DNA from: a bacterium
GTDB lineage: Bacteria > Bacteroidota > Bacteroidia > B-17B0 > Aurantibacillaceae
Reading direction: 5' to 3'
Length of the DNA: 64,000 nucleotides
Assembly: GCA_029945625.1 (NCBI GenBank)
Contig: JAQSCW010000031.1
Coordinates: forward strand, 69,315-133,314
Part shown: piece by piece, positions 24,590 to 33,612 of the stretch
How positions within the stretch are numbered: position 1 is the stretch's first letter
How the letters are laid out: every line of letters starts with the position of its first letter
Program-made: the position numbers and the translations under genes
Notes under the pieces: generated by a model
Told to the model about the DNA's origin: nothing
Seen by the model: only the letters and a program-made list of their open reading frames with translations
Databases searched by the model: none

Positions 24590-25513
24590 TTAGTAAACGG
24601 CGATATCGAACTGCACCAAATCTACAAATTCCTGAACGCGATCGTCCACATTTTCTTGCGAAAGACCAATGAGGCGTTCGGTGCCGAATTTTTCAACGGT
24701 AAAGCTGGCCATGGCGCTTCCAAAAATGATGGCGCGTTTCATGTTTTCGAAACTGATGTCTTTTGTTCTGGAGAGGAAACCGGCAAACCCGCCGGCAAAG
24801 CTGTCGCCTGCACCAGTGGGGTCATACACGTCTTCGAGGGGGAGAGCAGGTGCAAAGAATACTTCATCTTTGTTAAACAACAATGCGCCGTGTTCGCCTT
24901 TTTTAATGACGAGAATTTTAGGGCCCATTTTCAAGATTTTTTGGGAGGCCTTTACTAAGGAATATTCACCCGATAATTGGCGGGCTTCCGAATCATTGAT
25001 GGTGAGTACATCGCATAGCGCGATGGTTTCCATTAGTTCGGGCAAAGCCATGTCCATCCAAAAATTCATGGTATCGAGAATGATTAATTTGGGACGTGTT
25101 GTCATTTGATGAATTACGCTTTTTTGAACGGCGGGGGCCAGATTACCAAGCATGAGGAATTCACTGTTTCTGGCACTTTCGGGCACTACCGGCTTAAAAT
25201 CTGCCAGTACGTTTAATTGAGTTTCGAGGGTATCGCGTGAATTGAGATCGTTATGATATTTACCGCTCCAGAAAAAAGATTTCTCACCTTTTTTTATTTC
25301 CAGTCCGTCGAGATTTACGCCCGATTCTTTGAGTGTGTTTAAAAAGCTCTGTGGAAAATCGTCGCCGATGACCGAAACGAGATGGATATTTGGGTTAAAA
25401 TAAGAGGCCGCTAACGCGATATAGGAGGCAGCACCGCCAACAATTTTGTCTGTTTTTCCGAAAGGGGTTTCAATGGCGTCGAACGCAACTGTACCAACAA
25501 CTAGTAAACTCAT
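24590..25513 (-). CDS. PfkB-family sugar/nucleoside kinase
   Basis: 307 residues, full ribokinase-fold length. The first PfkB signature lies in GGAASYIALAASYF near residue 27 and the second, with the catalytic base and anion hole, in DPTGAGDSFAGGFAGF (about residue 230). The substrate cannot be read from the sequence; adenosine kinase-like or ribokinase-like members are both possible, and the short insert region argues against phosphofructokinase. It is divergent from the tRNA-Asn promoter on the plus strand and separated from porW by 54 bp. Confidence 0.9.
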   Translation of the reverse strand: MSLLVVGTVAFDAIETPFGKTDKIVGGAASYIALAASYFNPNIHLVSVIGDDFPQSFLNTLKESGVNLDGLEIKKGEKSFFWSGKYHNDLNSRDTLETQLNVLADFKPVVPESARNSEFLMLGNLAPAVQKSVIHQMTTRPKLIILDTMNFWMDMALPELMETIALCDVLTINDSEARQLSGEYSLVKASQKILKMGPKILVIKKGEHGALLFNKDEVFFAPALPLEDVYDPTGAGDSFAGGFAGFLSRTKDISFENMKRAIIFGSAMASFTVEKFGTERLIGLSQENVDDRVQEFVDLVQFDIAVY

Positions 25514-25542
25514 GATTTTTTCTAAATTTTTTGGTAAAGATA

Positions 25543-25573
25543 TTGTTTTATTCGAAAAAGTGATGTAGTTTTG
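25543..25573 (+). promoter_or_regulatory. Predicted promoter of tRNA-Asn
   Basis: TTG (25543-25545), 20 nt, and TAGTTTTG (25566-25573), an exact -7 match. This is oriented toward the tRNA gene 72 bp downstream and runs divergently from the pfkB-type gene. Confidence 0.5.
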
Positions 25574-25645
25574 CAGCCCTAATCAACAATTTCCGCGTGC
25601 TTTATTGGTAATGGGAGGTGTTGAAAAGGAAAAACCAGAATAAAT

Positions 25646-25719
25646 TCCTTCTTAGCTCAGCTGGTTAGAGCACATGACTGTTAATCATGGGGTCCCTGGT
25701 TCGAGCCCAGGAGAGGGAG
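25646..25719 (+). tRNA. tRNA-Asn (GTT)
   Basis: A 74-nt cloverleaf without encoded CCA. The acceptor TCCTTCT pairs with AGAGGGA (one U-G), the D-arm reads TAGCTCAGCTGGTTAGAGCA, the anticodon stem CATGA/TCATG encloses CTGTTAA with anticodon GTT, and the T-arm CCTGG/CCAGG encloses TTCGAGC. It is followed by a terminator and then by a second copy of its last 19 bases. Confidence 0.97.
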
Positions 25720-25721
25720 CA
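25703..25721 (+). repeat. Direct repeat, copy 1 (3' end of tRNA-Asn)
   Basis: GAGCCCAGGAGAGGGAGCA, the tRNA 3' end, repeated exactly at 25810-25828. The pair looks like an attachment-site duplication or the end of a lost second tRNA. Confidence 0.85.
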
Positions 25722-25760
25722 ACACCGAAGCAGATGAGAGATCTCTTCGGTGTTTTTTTT
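25721..25760 (+). terminator. Terminator after tRNA-Asn
   Basis: AACACCGAAG and CTTCGGTGTT form a 10-bp stem, with further pairing of AGAG/CTCT in the loop, followed by eight or more T residues. A strong intrinsic terminator. Confidence 0.92.
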
Positions 25761-25809
25761 TTGAGACCTGTTGGGATTTTATCGCGAGTGAGCGCGCGCG
25801 CGTCTCGGG

Positions 25810-25828
25810 GAGCCCAGGAGAGGGAGCA
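25810..25828 (+). repeat. Direct repeat, copy 2 (orphan tRNA 3' end)
   Basis: Exact second copy of GAGCCCAGGAGAGGGAGCA, 107 bp after the first, but without the rest of the tRNA in front of it. A GC-alternating stretch precedes it. Confidence 0.85.
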
Positions 25829-25836
25829 CTAGAATC

Positions 25837-25866
25837 AAGCCTTGCAGCGATGTAAGGCTTTTTCTT
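25837..25866 (+). terminator. Second terminator after the orphan tRNA end
   Basis: AAGCCTT and AAGGCTT form a 7-bp stem with a 10-nt loop, followed by TTTC and TTTT. It sits just after the second tRNA-end copy, mirroring the order of the first copy. Confidence 0.8.
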
Positions 25867-25904
25867 TTGTGATAAGTGCCCTAACTGAGTACTTTTGAAA
25901 AAAC

Positions 25905-25975
25905 AGCATAAACTGGAAATTCCGCTGAAATGGACCCCATTTGATCGCTCCAAACTGACCCCACCCTTTTAGTAA
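25905..25975. mobile_element. Solo end resembling IS21-family termini
   Basis: The stretch contains two staggered motifs, GGACCCCATTTGATCGCTCC and AACTGACCCCACCC, a layout typical of the multiple GGGGTCA-type end repeats of IS21-family elements. There is no transposase nearby and no second end, so it would be a remnant. Identification is from memory of such ends, not from alignment. Confidence 0.4.
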
Positions 25976-26120
25976 AATTTTATTGGTTTTTGGATGTTGA
26001 TTTTAATGCTTATGGTGATGAAGATCATGAGGCTCTATCAACTGAATCATTTGAACTGTGGTAAGTCCTGATTAATTTTAGAGATCCTATCGGGGCGTTT
26101 TTAGTTGCACCTTTGAGTTT

Positions 26121-27803
26121 ATGGAGAGCCTCACCAACATATTAAAACTTTTGGCCGGAGTTGGCTTGTTCCTTTTTGCCATGTATTTAGTGGAGGAATC
26201 GCTCAAAAATCTTTCGGGACGAAAATTCAAAATCTTTTTACAGCGTATTACCAAAAACAGACTGGGGGCAGTGGGTGGCGGTGCCCTGGTGACCGGCATT
26301 CTTCAAAGCAGCTCCATGGTGTCGTTGATGGTACTTGCTTTTGTTGGCGCAGGAGTGTTTACCATGCGAAACGCCATGGCAATTATTATGGGAGCTAACC
26401 TTGGTACCATCTTAAGCAGTTGGTTGGTGGTAAGTATGGGCTTTAAAGTAAATATTGAGATTGCGGCGTATCCCGCTGTTTGTTTGGGCGGAATTTTATT
26501 TGTGATGTTCGGCAACCGCAAAACAATGAAGAATGTAGCTTATTTTTTATTTGGATTTGGTTTATTGTTTATTGCCTTGTCCTTTATGAAAACAGCTATG
26601 GAAGCCGAGGTGAAACAGATTGACTTGTCGCGCTTCGCCTCCATGCCGCCTTTGGTTTTTTTGCTGCTGGGATTTGTGATCACGCTTTTGGTGCAATCGA
26701 GTTCGGTAACGATGGCCTTAACGCTAAGCGCACTTCATGCGGGGGCATTTGATTTTTTAACAGGAGCCGCTATTGTGCTTGGTGCCGAGACGGGCACAAC
26801 GATAAAGATCGTTTTGGGAGCGGCCGGTGGAAGTGCTTCCAAAAAGAGAGTAGCTGTAGGTAATTTTCTTTTTAATGTTTTTCTCACCTTATCCGCATTC
26901 CTATTTCTTAGGCCACTTGTTTATTTCATCACCGAAGTTCTTTTTGTGACAGATCCATTGTATGGTCTTGTTACGTTCTCAAGCCTCATTAATTTGCTCT
27001 CCATTCTTATTTTTCTGCCCTTTTTGGATCCTTATGCGAAATTTCTTGAAAGGTTATTTAAAGAAAGTGATGATTCGGCTTCTGCATTTATTGGAAACGC
27101 TGAACTCACAGAACCCCATACGGCCCTTGATTTATTTCGGCGGGAGACAGCATATTTTATAGAGAACTCAATGATCTTCAATGTGTCGTTGTTTGAACTC
27201 GATAACACATTCTTAAAAGTGCATCCTGAATTTGACCGGATAAATGAGAAACGAAAATACCATTCGATGACCGTCGAAGAAAAATACGAGTTCCTCAAAT
27301 TACTGCAGGGCGAACTGCAAGCCTTCTATCTCAATCTGAGAGCAAAATTACCGGCTGACCACAGTGGACAGTTGAATCAATTGATGGCTGCAGTGCGAAG
27401 CTCCATGTATTCGGTAAAGTGCATGAAAGATGTGGGCGCTAATATTTCTAATTTGCAGCGATCTTCGAAAGATGTAAAATTTGATGTCTTTTTACAGTGT
27501 AAAAATGCTACTGAAGAGTTGTATCATTTATTAAGTTCGGAGATGAAAAAAGAAAAAGATGCCAATTTCGAATCGCTCCACCACATCTTTGACATGATTC
27601 AAACAAACTACACGGCCAGGTTGAATAATTTTTATAGTGATGCACAGAAAGGTTCTCTGGAAGACCTTGACATGACCATTGCCACCAACTTTAACCGCGA
27701 ATTATATACTTCTAATAAAGCCATGCTCATGGCTGTAAAGGATTTTCTGTTAACGGAGAAGGAGGCGCTTAATTTTAATCAGATTCCGGTATATCTGTCA
27801 TAA
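26121..27803 (+). CDS. Na/Pi cotransporter family protein with PhoU-like tail
   Basis: 560 residues. The first about 300 form eight or so membrane helices with two inverted Na/Pi-cotransporter repeats, each carrying the QSSS motif (TGILQSSSMVSLMV near 53 and LLVQSSSVTMALTL near 192). The C-terminal about 220 residues are a cytoplasmic PhoU-like helical domain. NptA-type proteins move phosphate out or in with sodium, and the PhoU part probably regulates this. ATG start follows a near-consensus CACCTTTG box by 5 nt. Single gene. Confidence 0.92.
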   Translation: MESLTNILKLLAGVGLFLFAMYLVEESLKNLSGRKFKIFLQRITKNRLGAVGGGALVTGILQSSSMVSLMVLAFVGAGVFTMRNAMAIIMGANLGTILSSWLVVSMGFKVNIEIAAYPAVCLGGILFVMFGNRKTMKNVAYFLFGFGLLFIALSFMKTAMEAEVKQIDLSRFASMPPLVFLLLGFVITLLVQSSSVTMALTLSALHAGAFDFLTGAAIVLGAETGTTIKIVLGAAGGSASKKRVAVGNFLFNVFLTLSAFLFLRPLVYFITEVLFVTDPLYGLVTFSSLINLLSILIFLPFLDPYAKFLERLFKESDDSASAFIGNAELTEPHTALDLFRRETAYFIENSMIFNVSLFELDNTFLKVHPEFDRINEKRKYHSMTVEEKYEFLKLLQGELQAFYLNLRAKLPADHSGQLNQLMAAVRSSMYSVKCMKDVGANISNLQRSSKDVKFDVFLQCKNATEELYHLLSSEMKKEKDANFESLHHIFDMIQTNYTARLNNFYSDAQKGSLEDLDMTIATNFNRELYTSNKAMLMAVKDFLLTEKEALNFNQIPVYLS

Positions 27804-28343
27804 ATTGTAATGGCAGATCTTACAGAAAATAATTTTTTTTAGGACTAAGTTTTTTCTCTCTAAAAAATCACTCAAAGACATCGAGAATAAGCGGCTGGTG
27901 GCGAGGAACTGCTCGCTCATTCACGAGCGCCAGTGCTTCTTCGAACAGTGATATGTAAACCATTAGGTGCTATTACCGAGTTGACTTTTCTCAAATTTCT
28001 TTTAAAATACCAAAGGCTAAACTTAAAGTTTGCATAAAAGAGTGATGCTAATTTGCCTTCTCAAAAAAAAAGTTAATGAGGCCGATTCAGTCTTAGCCTT
28101 TCTCCAAAATGTGAAAGCGAAAATATAGAGTAACGATTTTTTTTCTAATTAAGAAATAATTTAGGACCCTAATAATATAAGGCAGACATAAAATAAATTA
28201 ATGATTCGGGCATTGGTTGGTGATGAAAGCGGTATGAGTTTGTGATTAACATCACGGGCAGTTTTGAGCAGGCTCATTATAAATCGTTTAAATAGGTACT
28301 TCCTTTGTAGTTGAAAAAATTCACTGATTATTAACTAAAAAAT
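27804..28343. other. 540-bp upstream region of the 11-repeat adhesin
   Basis: No gene seen. It holds two competing hairpins at 27901-27929: GCGAG/CTCGC and CGCTC/GAGCG, which share bases and so cannot form together. Several CAGTG direct repeats follow (27931-27950). The last 150 bp are AT-rich and probably contain the adhesin promoter, but no exact TTTG-N19-TAnnTTTG pair was found. Confidence 0.5.
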
Positions 28344-31300
28344 ATGAACATGAAAACAAAATTTATTTTAGCGGCTGCTTGTTCCGTCTTAATGATGACA
28401 AGCGGTCGGGCGCAAACGGTCTGCGCCTCAGATTTAAATGGGTTCGTGGCCAGTAAAAATATTGGGACAACGACGAGTTACGGACTCTTTTTGGGTGCCG
28501 AGTCAAAAGCGGCCCAGACATATAACTATGCCGGGCCCGGAAAAATTACAAGTGTGAGAGTATACGGATTTTATGCCGGTTGGTGGGGAGTACCGCTTAA
28601 AATTGGTGTGTACAGTGTCGACTTAAGTGGCAGGCCATTAAGTGAGATAGCTTCCATTAATCAGACTTGGAGTCCTGCACTCAATGCTCCTTTCGGACCA
28701 GGCTACATGGAAGTTGGTTTTGCCGGTGGTGTTCCTGTATCAAATCGGTTTGCAATAACCGTTGAGATTCGGTACGCGGCACCGTTTGGTAATACCTTTA
28801 ACCTTCAATACACCGGAAACGGAGATGGGGGTGGACAAGATTTAGCATCTCTTGGAGGTCCTTCAACGGGCAACAGTTGGGCCAGTGCCAAAAACGTTCC
28901 TTTTAATAAGGACGGAGATTTTTACCTGATTCCTACTATGGAACATCAAAACGTCCCTTCATTTACAACCACTTCTAATTGCTATTCGGTGAACCAATCT
29001 GTTGCTTTTGCAAACACCACCCAAATGACAAAAGACAGTATGTTCAATAAAATTGCTCGTGCCAATTACACAGGCACAAACAAAATGTGGACCTGGAACT
29101 TTGGAGATGGTACAGCGGTATCTAATCTTCAACATCCAGTGCATGCTTACACTACCGGAGGTGTTTACATTACTACTTTAACTACGGTAATTGAAGGATG
29201 GCAGGGCATTTGCAGCAGAACATTTACACGCAGTGTATCGGTTGGTCTTACTGCAAATGCACCAATTGTTACCAATGCTTTATGTTGGGGTAGCAATACA
29301 GGAAGTGTTGTTTTGGGCGGCAATTTGGGAGCTCCTCCTTATCAATACAATCTGAATAACGGGACCTGGCAAAATGGCCAAAATTTCACCAATCTTGTTT
29401 CAAGTGTTTACACGGTGGGTGTGAAGGATGCTAAAGGGTGTATTGTAACAACAAATTTCAATCTTTTTCAACCTGTGCAAATTATATTTAATGCTGTTTC
29501 CACCACTAATTCAACTTGTGGTAATGCGAATGGCAGTTTGTTCACGAGTTCTTCAGGAGGGGTAACTCCTTTGCAATACAGCATTGATGGCGGAGCACTA
29601 AAAAGCACTCCAACCTTTACCGGTATAGCTGCAGGAATGCACACGCTCATTGCGGTTGATGCGACTGGTTGCGTCAGTAGCACGTTGATACCTTTAAATG
29701 ATATTTCGGGTCCCGCTATTGGCTCACCAAACATTACCAATGTAAGTTGTTTTGGTGGTAATGATGGCAGCATCACCCTTAGTTCAACCGGTGGTACCGG
29801 TTCAAAACAATACAGTATCAGCGGTGGAAACACCTGGCAGGCTAGCAATGTATTTAATAACGTGACTGCCGGTTCATACAATTGTGTGGTGAAAGACAAT
29901 GCAGGTTGCATTTCTGCTACCAATGCCATCATCAATCAGGGTCAGGCCATCGCACTATCAGCAGTTTCACTTCCTGCACTTTGCAACGGTTCAAATAATG
30001 GACAAATTACTGCAAGTTCGTTGGGAGGAACTGGATTTCACCAATACAGTATTAATGGTTTAATTTATCAATCGGGTCAGAATTTCACCGGATTGACTGC
30101 CGGTACTTATACTGTTTACGCGAAAGACGTCACCAATTGTGTTAAAACCACTGTTGTTCAGGTAACGCAGCCCACTGCCTTAGCATTAGCGCTCACTTCT
30201 GCTTCTGCAGCTTGTAACGGCGACGCAAACGGCAGCATCATGGCCGTAGCAACCGGAGGAAATGGTTCTTACTCGTATAATATGAACGGTCAAACCTATC
30301 AAGGTTCGGGAACCTTCTCAAACCTGCCTGCAGGCACCTACACCCTTACTACTAAGGACGTGAATAATTGTATGGCTGCGAATGTAATTACTGTGACAGA
30401 ACCTGCAGCGATTACTTCTACTGTTAACACCACTAATTCTACTTGTACCTTTACAAACGGATCTATCATGGTATTAGGCGGCGGCGGGTCAGGTTCAGGC
30501 TATCAGTACAGTATTGATGGCGGTGTGACCTTTCAGAATTCGGGATTATTTACACCACTGGCAGCAGGTACACGTTATATTATGATTAAAGACGGTTCAA
30601 ATTGTCAAATTACAGTTGGGGCTACTATTGTGGACTCAAATGGTCCGGCAATTGTTGCGTCTACCCAGCAAAACGTTTCGTGTAACGGCGGAAACGACGG
30701 AGCCATTGCAGTAACAACTGTTACAGGAGGTACTGGTTTCTTACAATACAGCAAAAACGGTATCAATTGGCAAATTTCAAATACCTTTAACGGTCTTAAT
30801 GCCGGCTCCTATGTGGTGCAAGTGAGAGACGCGAATGGTTGCACCGGTGTGGTAGCAAAAACAATTACCGAGCCAAACGGCTTCTTAATGACCACCACTA
30901 CGTCGAGCATTAGTTGTTTTGGATTTGCAACCGGTTCTGCAACCATTGCAGCTTCGGGTGGAGCTGGATTTTTGGCATACAGTATTAATGGCGGTGTTTT
31001 GTTCCAATCGGGATCTACATTTAATAATTTGCCGGCCGGAACCTATACCCTCATTGTGAAAGATGCTGCGAATTGCAGCGGTCAAACTTTGTTCAACATT
31101 GTTCAGCCTGCAGCTATTGAGATTAGAGCGCTTGGTATCTTAAATGTAACCTGTAACGGTGCAAATAATGGTGCAATTAATATTATTGCAGCCGGTGGCA
31201 CAGCACCATATTTATATAGCATTAATGGTACCAGTTATTTCACAGCCGGCTCCTTCAATAATTTGCCGGGTAATAATTATTTCGTGTATGTAAAAGACGG

Positions 31301-32060
31301 CAATAATTGTATTTCAGTAGACAATATCACTGTGTTAGAACCTGCGCCAATAACTATTGCGCCAATTCTAAACAATGTAACTTGCTCGGGCGGCAATAAT
31401 GGAGCGATCAGTATTCTTGTGAGTGGTGGAACAAGTCCATACCACTACCAGTGGTCGAATGGGGCTCTTGTTCCTACTATCTTTAACCTGACATCCGGAA
31501 GTTATTCAGTTCAAATTGCTGACTTTAACGGCTGTATGTCGGCACAAGCCTATACCATTACGCAGCCCGCCAATCCAATTGTTATTAACGGTATAATTAC
31601 TCCTGCCAGCGCCGGTACTTCAGCAAATGGATCCATCAACATTACCATTAATGGGGGAGTAGGTCCATATACCTTTAACTGGTCGAACGGTGCCACAACA
31701 GAGGATATTTCAGGCTTAAATCCGGGCACTTATATGGTAACTATTATAGATGCCAACGGATGTACAAGTTCTATGACCTTTAATGTAGATAATTTGACAG
31801 GCATATCGGGTGGTCAGATTACCGCCAACATGGTTAAGCTGTATCCTAATCCTGCCAATGATTTCCTTACTATTGAAGCAAATGGATATCGCATTGACAA
31901 AGTGGAGGTGATCAATTTACTTGGTCAAACTGTAATTGAAAATACTGTGAATTTGGCAACAGCAGAGTTAAATGTATCGGATTTAACGAGTGGTACTTAT
32001 TTTGTGAAAGTTACAGTGAATAATAATTCAGTTACCAAAAAAGTAAATATTGCGAAGTAG
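28344..32060 (+). CDS. SprB-repeat adhesin with T9SS type A sorting domain
   Basis: 1238 residues. Signal peptide about 1-23 (ending SGRAQ). Residues about 24-200 are a beta-rich head without clear family; a PKD domain with WTWNFGDGTAVSNLQHPVHAY follows at about 235-320. Eleven SprB-type repeats of about 75-80 residues occupy about 300-1150, each with a cysteine near the start and another in the NNC/NGC motif near the end. The last repeat lacks the first cysteine. A type A sorting domain (MVKLYPNPANDFLTIEA ... KKVNIAK) ends the protein. It is probably a surface adhesin or matrix protein exported by the type IX system. Single gene with strong terminator. Confidence 0.9.
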   Translation: MNMKTKFILAAACSVLMMTSGRAQTVCASDLNGFVASKNIGTTTSYGLFLGAESKAAQTYNYAGPGKITSVRVYGFYAGWWGVPLKIGVYSVDLSGRPLSEIASINQTWSPALNAPFGPGYMEVGFAGGVPVSNRFAITVEIRYAAPFGNTFNLQYTGNGDGGGQDLASLGGPSTGNSWASAKNVPFNKDGDFYLIPTMEHQNVPSFTTTSNCYSVNQSVAFANTTQMTKDSMFNKIARANYTGTNKMWTWNFGDGTAVSNLQHPVHAYTTGGVYITTLTTVIEGWQGICSRTFTRSVSVGLTANAPIVTNALCWGSNTGSVVLGGNLGAPPYQYNLNNGTWQNGQNFTNLVSSVYTVGVKDAKGCIVTTNFNLFQPVQIIFNAVSTTNSTCGNANGSLFTSSSGGVTPLQYSIDGGALKSTPTFTGIAAGMHTLIAVDATGCVSSTLIPLNDISGPAIGSPNITNVSCFGGNDGSITLSSTGGTGSKQYSISGGNTWQASNVFNNVTAGSYNCVVKDNAGCISATNAIINQGQAIALSAVSLPALCNGSNNGQITASSLGGTGFHQYSINGLIYQSGQNFTGLTAGTYTVYAKDVTNCVKTTVVQVTQPTALALALTSASAACNGDANGSIMAVATGGNGSYSYNMNGQTYQGSGTFSNLPAGTYTLTTKDVNNCMAANVITVTEPAAITSTVNTTNSTCTFTNGSIMVLGGGGSGSGYQYSIDGGVTFQNSGLFTPLAAGTRYIMIKDGSNCQITVGATIVDSNGPAIVASTQQNVSCNGGNDGAIAVTTVTGGTGFLQYSKNGINWQISNTFNGLNAGSYVVQVRDANGCTGVVAKTITEPNGFLMTTTTSSISCFGFATGSATIAASGGAGFLAYSINGGVLFQSGSTFNNLPAGTYTLIVKDAANCSGQTLFNIVQPAAIEIRALGILNVTCNGANNGAINIIAAGGTAPYLYSINGTSYFTAGSFNNLPGNNYFVYVKDGNNCISVDNITVLEPAPITIAPILNNVTCSGGNNGAISILVSGGTSPYHYQWSNGALVPTIFNLTSGSYSVQIADFNGCMSAQAYTITQPANPIVINGIITPASAGTSANGSINITINGGVGPYTFNWSNGATTEDISGLNPGTYMVTIIDANGCTSSMTFNVDNLTGISGGQITANMVKLYPNPANDFLTIEANGYRIDKVEVINLLGQTVIENTVNLATAELNVSDLTSGTYFVKVTVNNNSVTKKVNIAK

Positions 32061-32145
32061 AAGAGAGGGGATAGAAAAATTGCAAAGGTTGATCTGCGCC
32101 TGAGGATACAGAAAAGATTGAGCGCAAAGATACCGAAACAAGGAG

Positions 32146-32180
32146 AAAGGCCGTACCGCATGTGGGTACGGCCTTTTTTT
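32146..32180 (+). terminator. Strong intrinsic terminator after the 11-repeat adhesin
   Basis: AAAGGCCGTACC and GGTACGGCCTTT form a 9-12 bp stem with a 7-nt loop, followed by seven T residues; it lies about 85 bp after the adhesin stop codon. Confidence 0.93.
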
Positions 32181-32308
32181 GTGATCTGTTTTAGAGCATT
32201 AGTCGGGAACGGCTTGCTGGTCGACATTCAAAAGAGTTCTTTTAAACTGGTTTCAATCGTTAACTGAATCTATGTGCTTTCAGCGCAAGTCTATTCGTTT
32301 CCACAAAA

Positions 32309-32480
32309 ATTAAACACAGAGGCACAAGAGATCCGGAGCTGCACAGAAAATAATAATAAGAACTCAGTGAATCTCCTTTTTTACCACTGAGGGCATAGAG
32401 GGTTTCGCAAAGGACACTGAGAAAGATAAATCTACGCTGAGTGCCCTGTGTTTTTTTTCTCCGTGTGCTCTGTGCCCGTC
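32309..32480. repeat. Interspersed CACAGAG/CTCTGTG-type repeat cluster
   Basis: Several imperfect copies of ACACAGAG, CTCAGTG, CACTGAG and TCTGTG occur in both orientations over 170 bp (for example AAACACAGAGGCACAAGAG, CACTGAGGGCATAGAGG, CTGTGCCC). Such A-rich palindromic repeats scatter through intergenic DNA of many bacteria. It generates the spurious 95-codon ORF in the track. Confidence 0.65.
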
Positions 32481-32794
32481 CGAACGAAAAAAGAAGATGT
32501 TTATTTTGATGGGAGGGGCCCGAGCGACTTACTTCGAGAGGGTTCAAGGCTTCATAAATGATGGCGCTTGGGGCTGCTTGCTTTTAAGGTGCACAACAAT
32601 TTTTCGGTTCAGAGGCGATCTTCCTGAACCAAAGCCCTCAGTGTTGTTGAAGAGCTTCTACTTCAGGGGCCTTCTCAAAATATTTCTTTACAAATTTCCC
32701 TTTGACTCTTAAGCCATATTAAAGGCGGATAAGTTGAGGGGTATTAGAAAATTTGGGGTTAATCGATTTTATAGTAAGCAGCACATTGGAAAAA

Positions 32795-32833
32795 TAAAAA
32801 GGCCACTCCAAGGTACAGAGAAGCCTTTTTTTT
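32795..32833 (-). terminator. Terminator of the BON-protein gene
   Basis: AAAAAGGC and GCCTTTTT enclose an 18-nt loop and lie 17 bp past the minus-strand stop codon. The T-tract on both sides could let it work in either direction. Confidence 0.6.
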
Positions 32834-32849
32834 AATGTGGAAGGAAACT

Positions 32850-33518
32850 TTAGTAAACTAATACCTCGGGGCCGATCTTAAGATCGTTTTCAACAAAATT
32901 TACTCCCGGTGAGGCCCATACGGCACTCTCCGCATCTTTTTTCTCAGCCCAAGAACGTACCTTTCCGGTGAGTGTTACTTTGCTTCCTGAAACTTCTATG
33001 TTTACTTTTTCAGCATCAACTGTGGCACTTCGTTGAAAGGCGGCACTGATCTTCTGTTTGAGGTCGTTTGGTACAACACCGGCTTTGAGAGTAATGTTAT
33101 TTATGATTCGTTTCACGCCAAGGAGCCCTTCGATATGTGAAGCGATTGATTTTCTTTGAAATTCCCAATCGGCTTCACCCTCTAGTGTTACTTCTCCGTT
33201 TTCAACCTTTACTTTTATTTTTTCATCTTCTACCGCACTGTGCCATTTTAAGGCATTGAGAATGGTTTGAGCGATATCGCTATCGCGTTTGAACAGTACC
33301 CCATTCAAATTAACTTCAATGTGTTCTGCTACCGCTTTTACACCCGCCACTCTTTTTGCGGCTTTTTCCACACGGGCTTTCTTAAAATAAGAATCCAGAG
33401 TGCCACTCAGCGTTACTACTCCGTTTGTAACTGCCACACCTATTTCAGCTGCATTCAGCATGGGCTCCCACTTAAGCTCATCGAGAACGTCTTTTTGAAT
33501 CTCCAAATCTGTCTTCAT
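32850..33518 (-). CDS. Protein with three BON domains
   Basis: 222 residues made of three BON domains (about 4-70, 78-145 and 150-217), each with the VxVxNGxVTLxG core (VAVTNGVVTLSGTL, VKVENGEVTLEGEA, IEVSGSKVTLTGKV). BON domains bind phospholipid membranes or membrane-associated partners; multi-BON proteins without signal peptide are often induced by stress or high osmolarity. No signal peptide is seen here. ATG start; a TAAATTTG box lies 33 nt upstream of it. It begins a minus-strand set with DUF6629, HPF and hydrolase genes, though each is separated by more than 90 bp except the last two. Confidence 0.92.
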   Translation of the reverse strand: MKTDLEIQKDVLDELKWEPMLNAAEIGVAVTNGVVTLSGTLDSYFKKARVEKAAKRVAGVKAVAEHIEVNLNGVLFKRDSDIAQTILNALKWHSAVEDEKIKVKVENGEVTLEGEADWEFQRKSIASHIEGLLGVKRIINNITLKAGVVPNDLKQKISAAFQRSATVDAEKVNIEVSGSKVTLTGKVRSWAEKKDAESAVWASPGVNFVENDLKIGPEVLVY

Positions 33519-33550
33519 TTGTTTCGGTTTATAAATGGTTAATACGAATG

Positions 33551-33558
33551 CAAATTTA
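33551..33558 (-). promoter_or_regulatory. Possible -7 element of the BON gene
   Basis: Minus-strand TAAATTTG, exact consensus, 32 nt before the BON ATG; no -33 TTTG at the usual distance. Confidence 0.3.
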
Positions 33559-33612
33559 GCATCCTAAAATTCGAGATCAGATGACTTCCTTCACTGGTGT
33601 AGATGATACTAC

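Larger units (their letters stand above)
32061..32849. other. 789-bp gap with terminators and interspersed repeats
   Basis: No gene supported. It contains a strong terminator (32146-32180), a cluster of CACAGAG/CTCTGTG-type repeats (32309-32480) that produces a false ORF on the minus strand, and a terminator-like hairpin near 32795-32833. The region 32481-32780 has no recognised content. Confidence 0.6.

Noticed and set aside
25681-25953. 90-codon ORF across tRNA-Asn and the scar
   Set aside because: It overlaps the tRNA and the terminators, so it cannot be a gene.
32260-32547. 95-codon minus-strand ORF
   Set aside because: It is made of the CACAGAG-type repeat cluster and has no protein motif.
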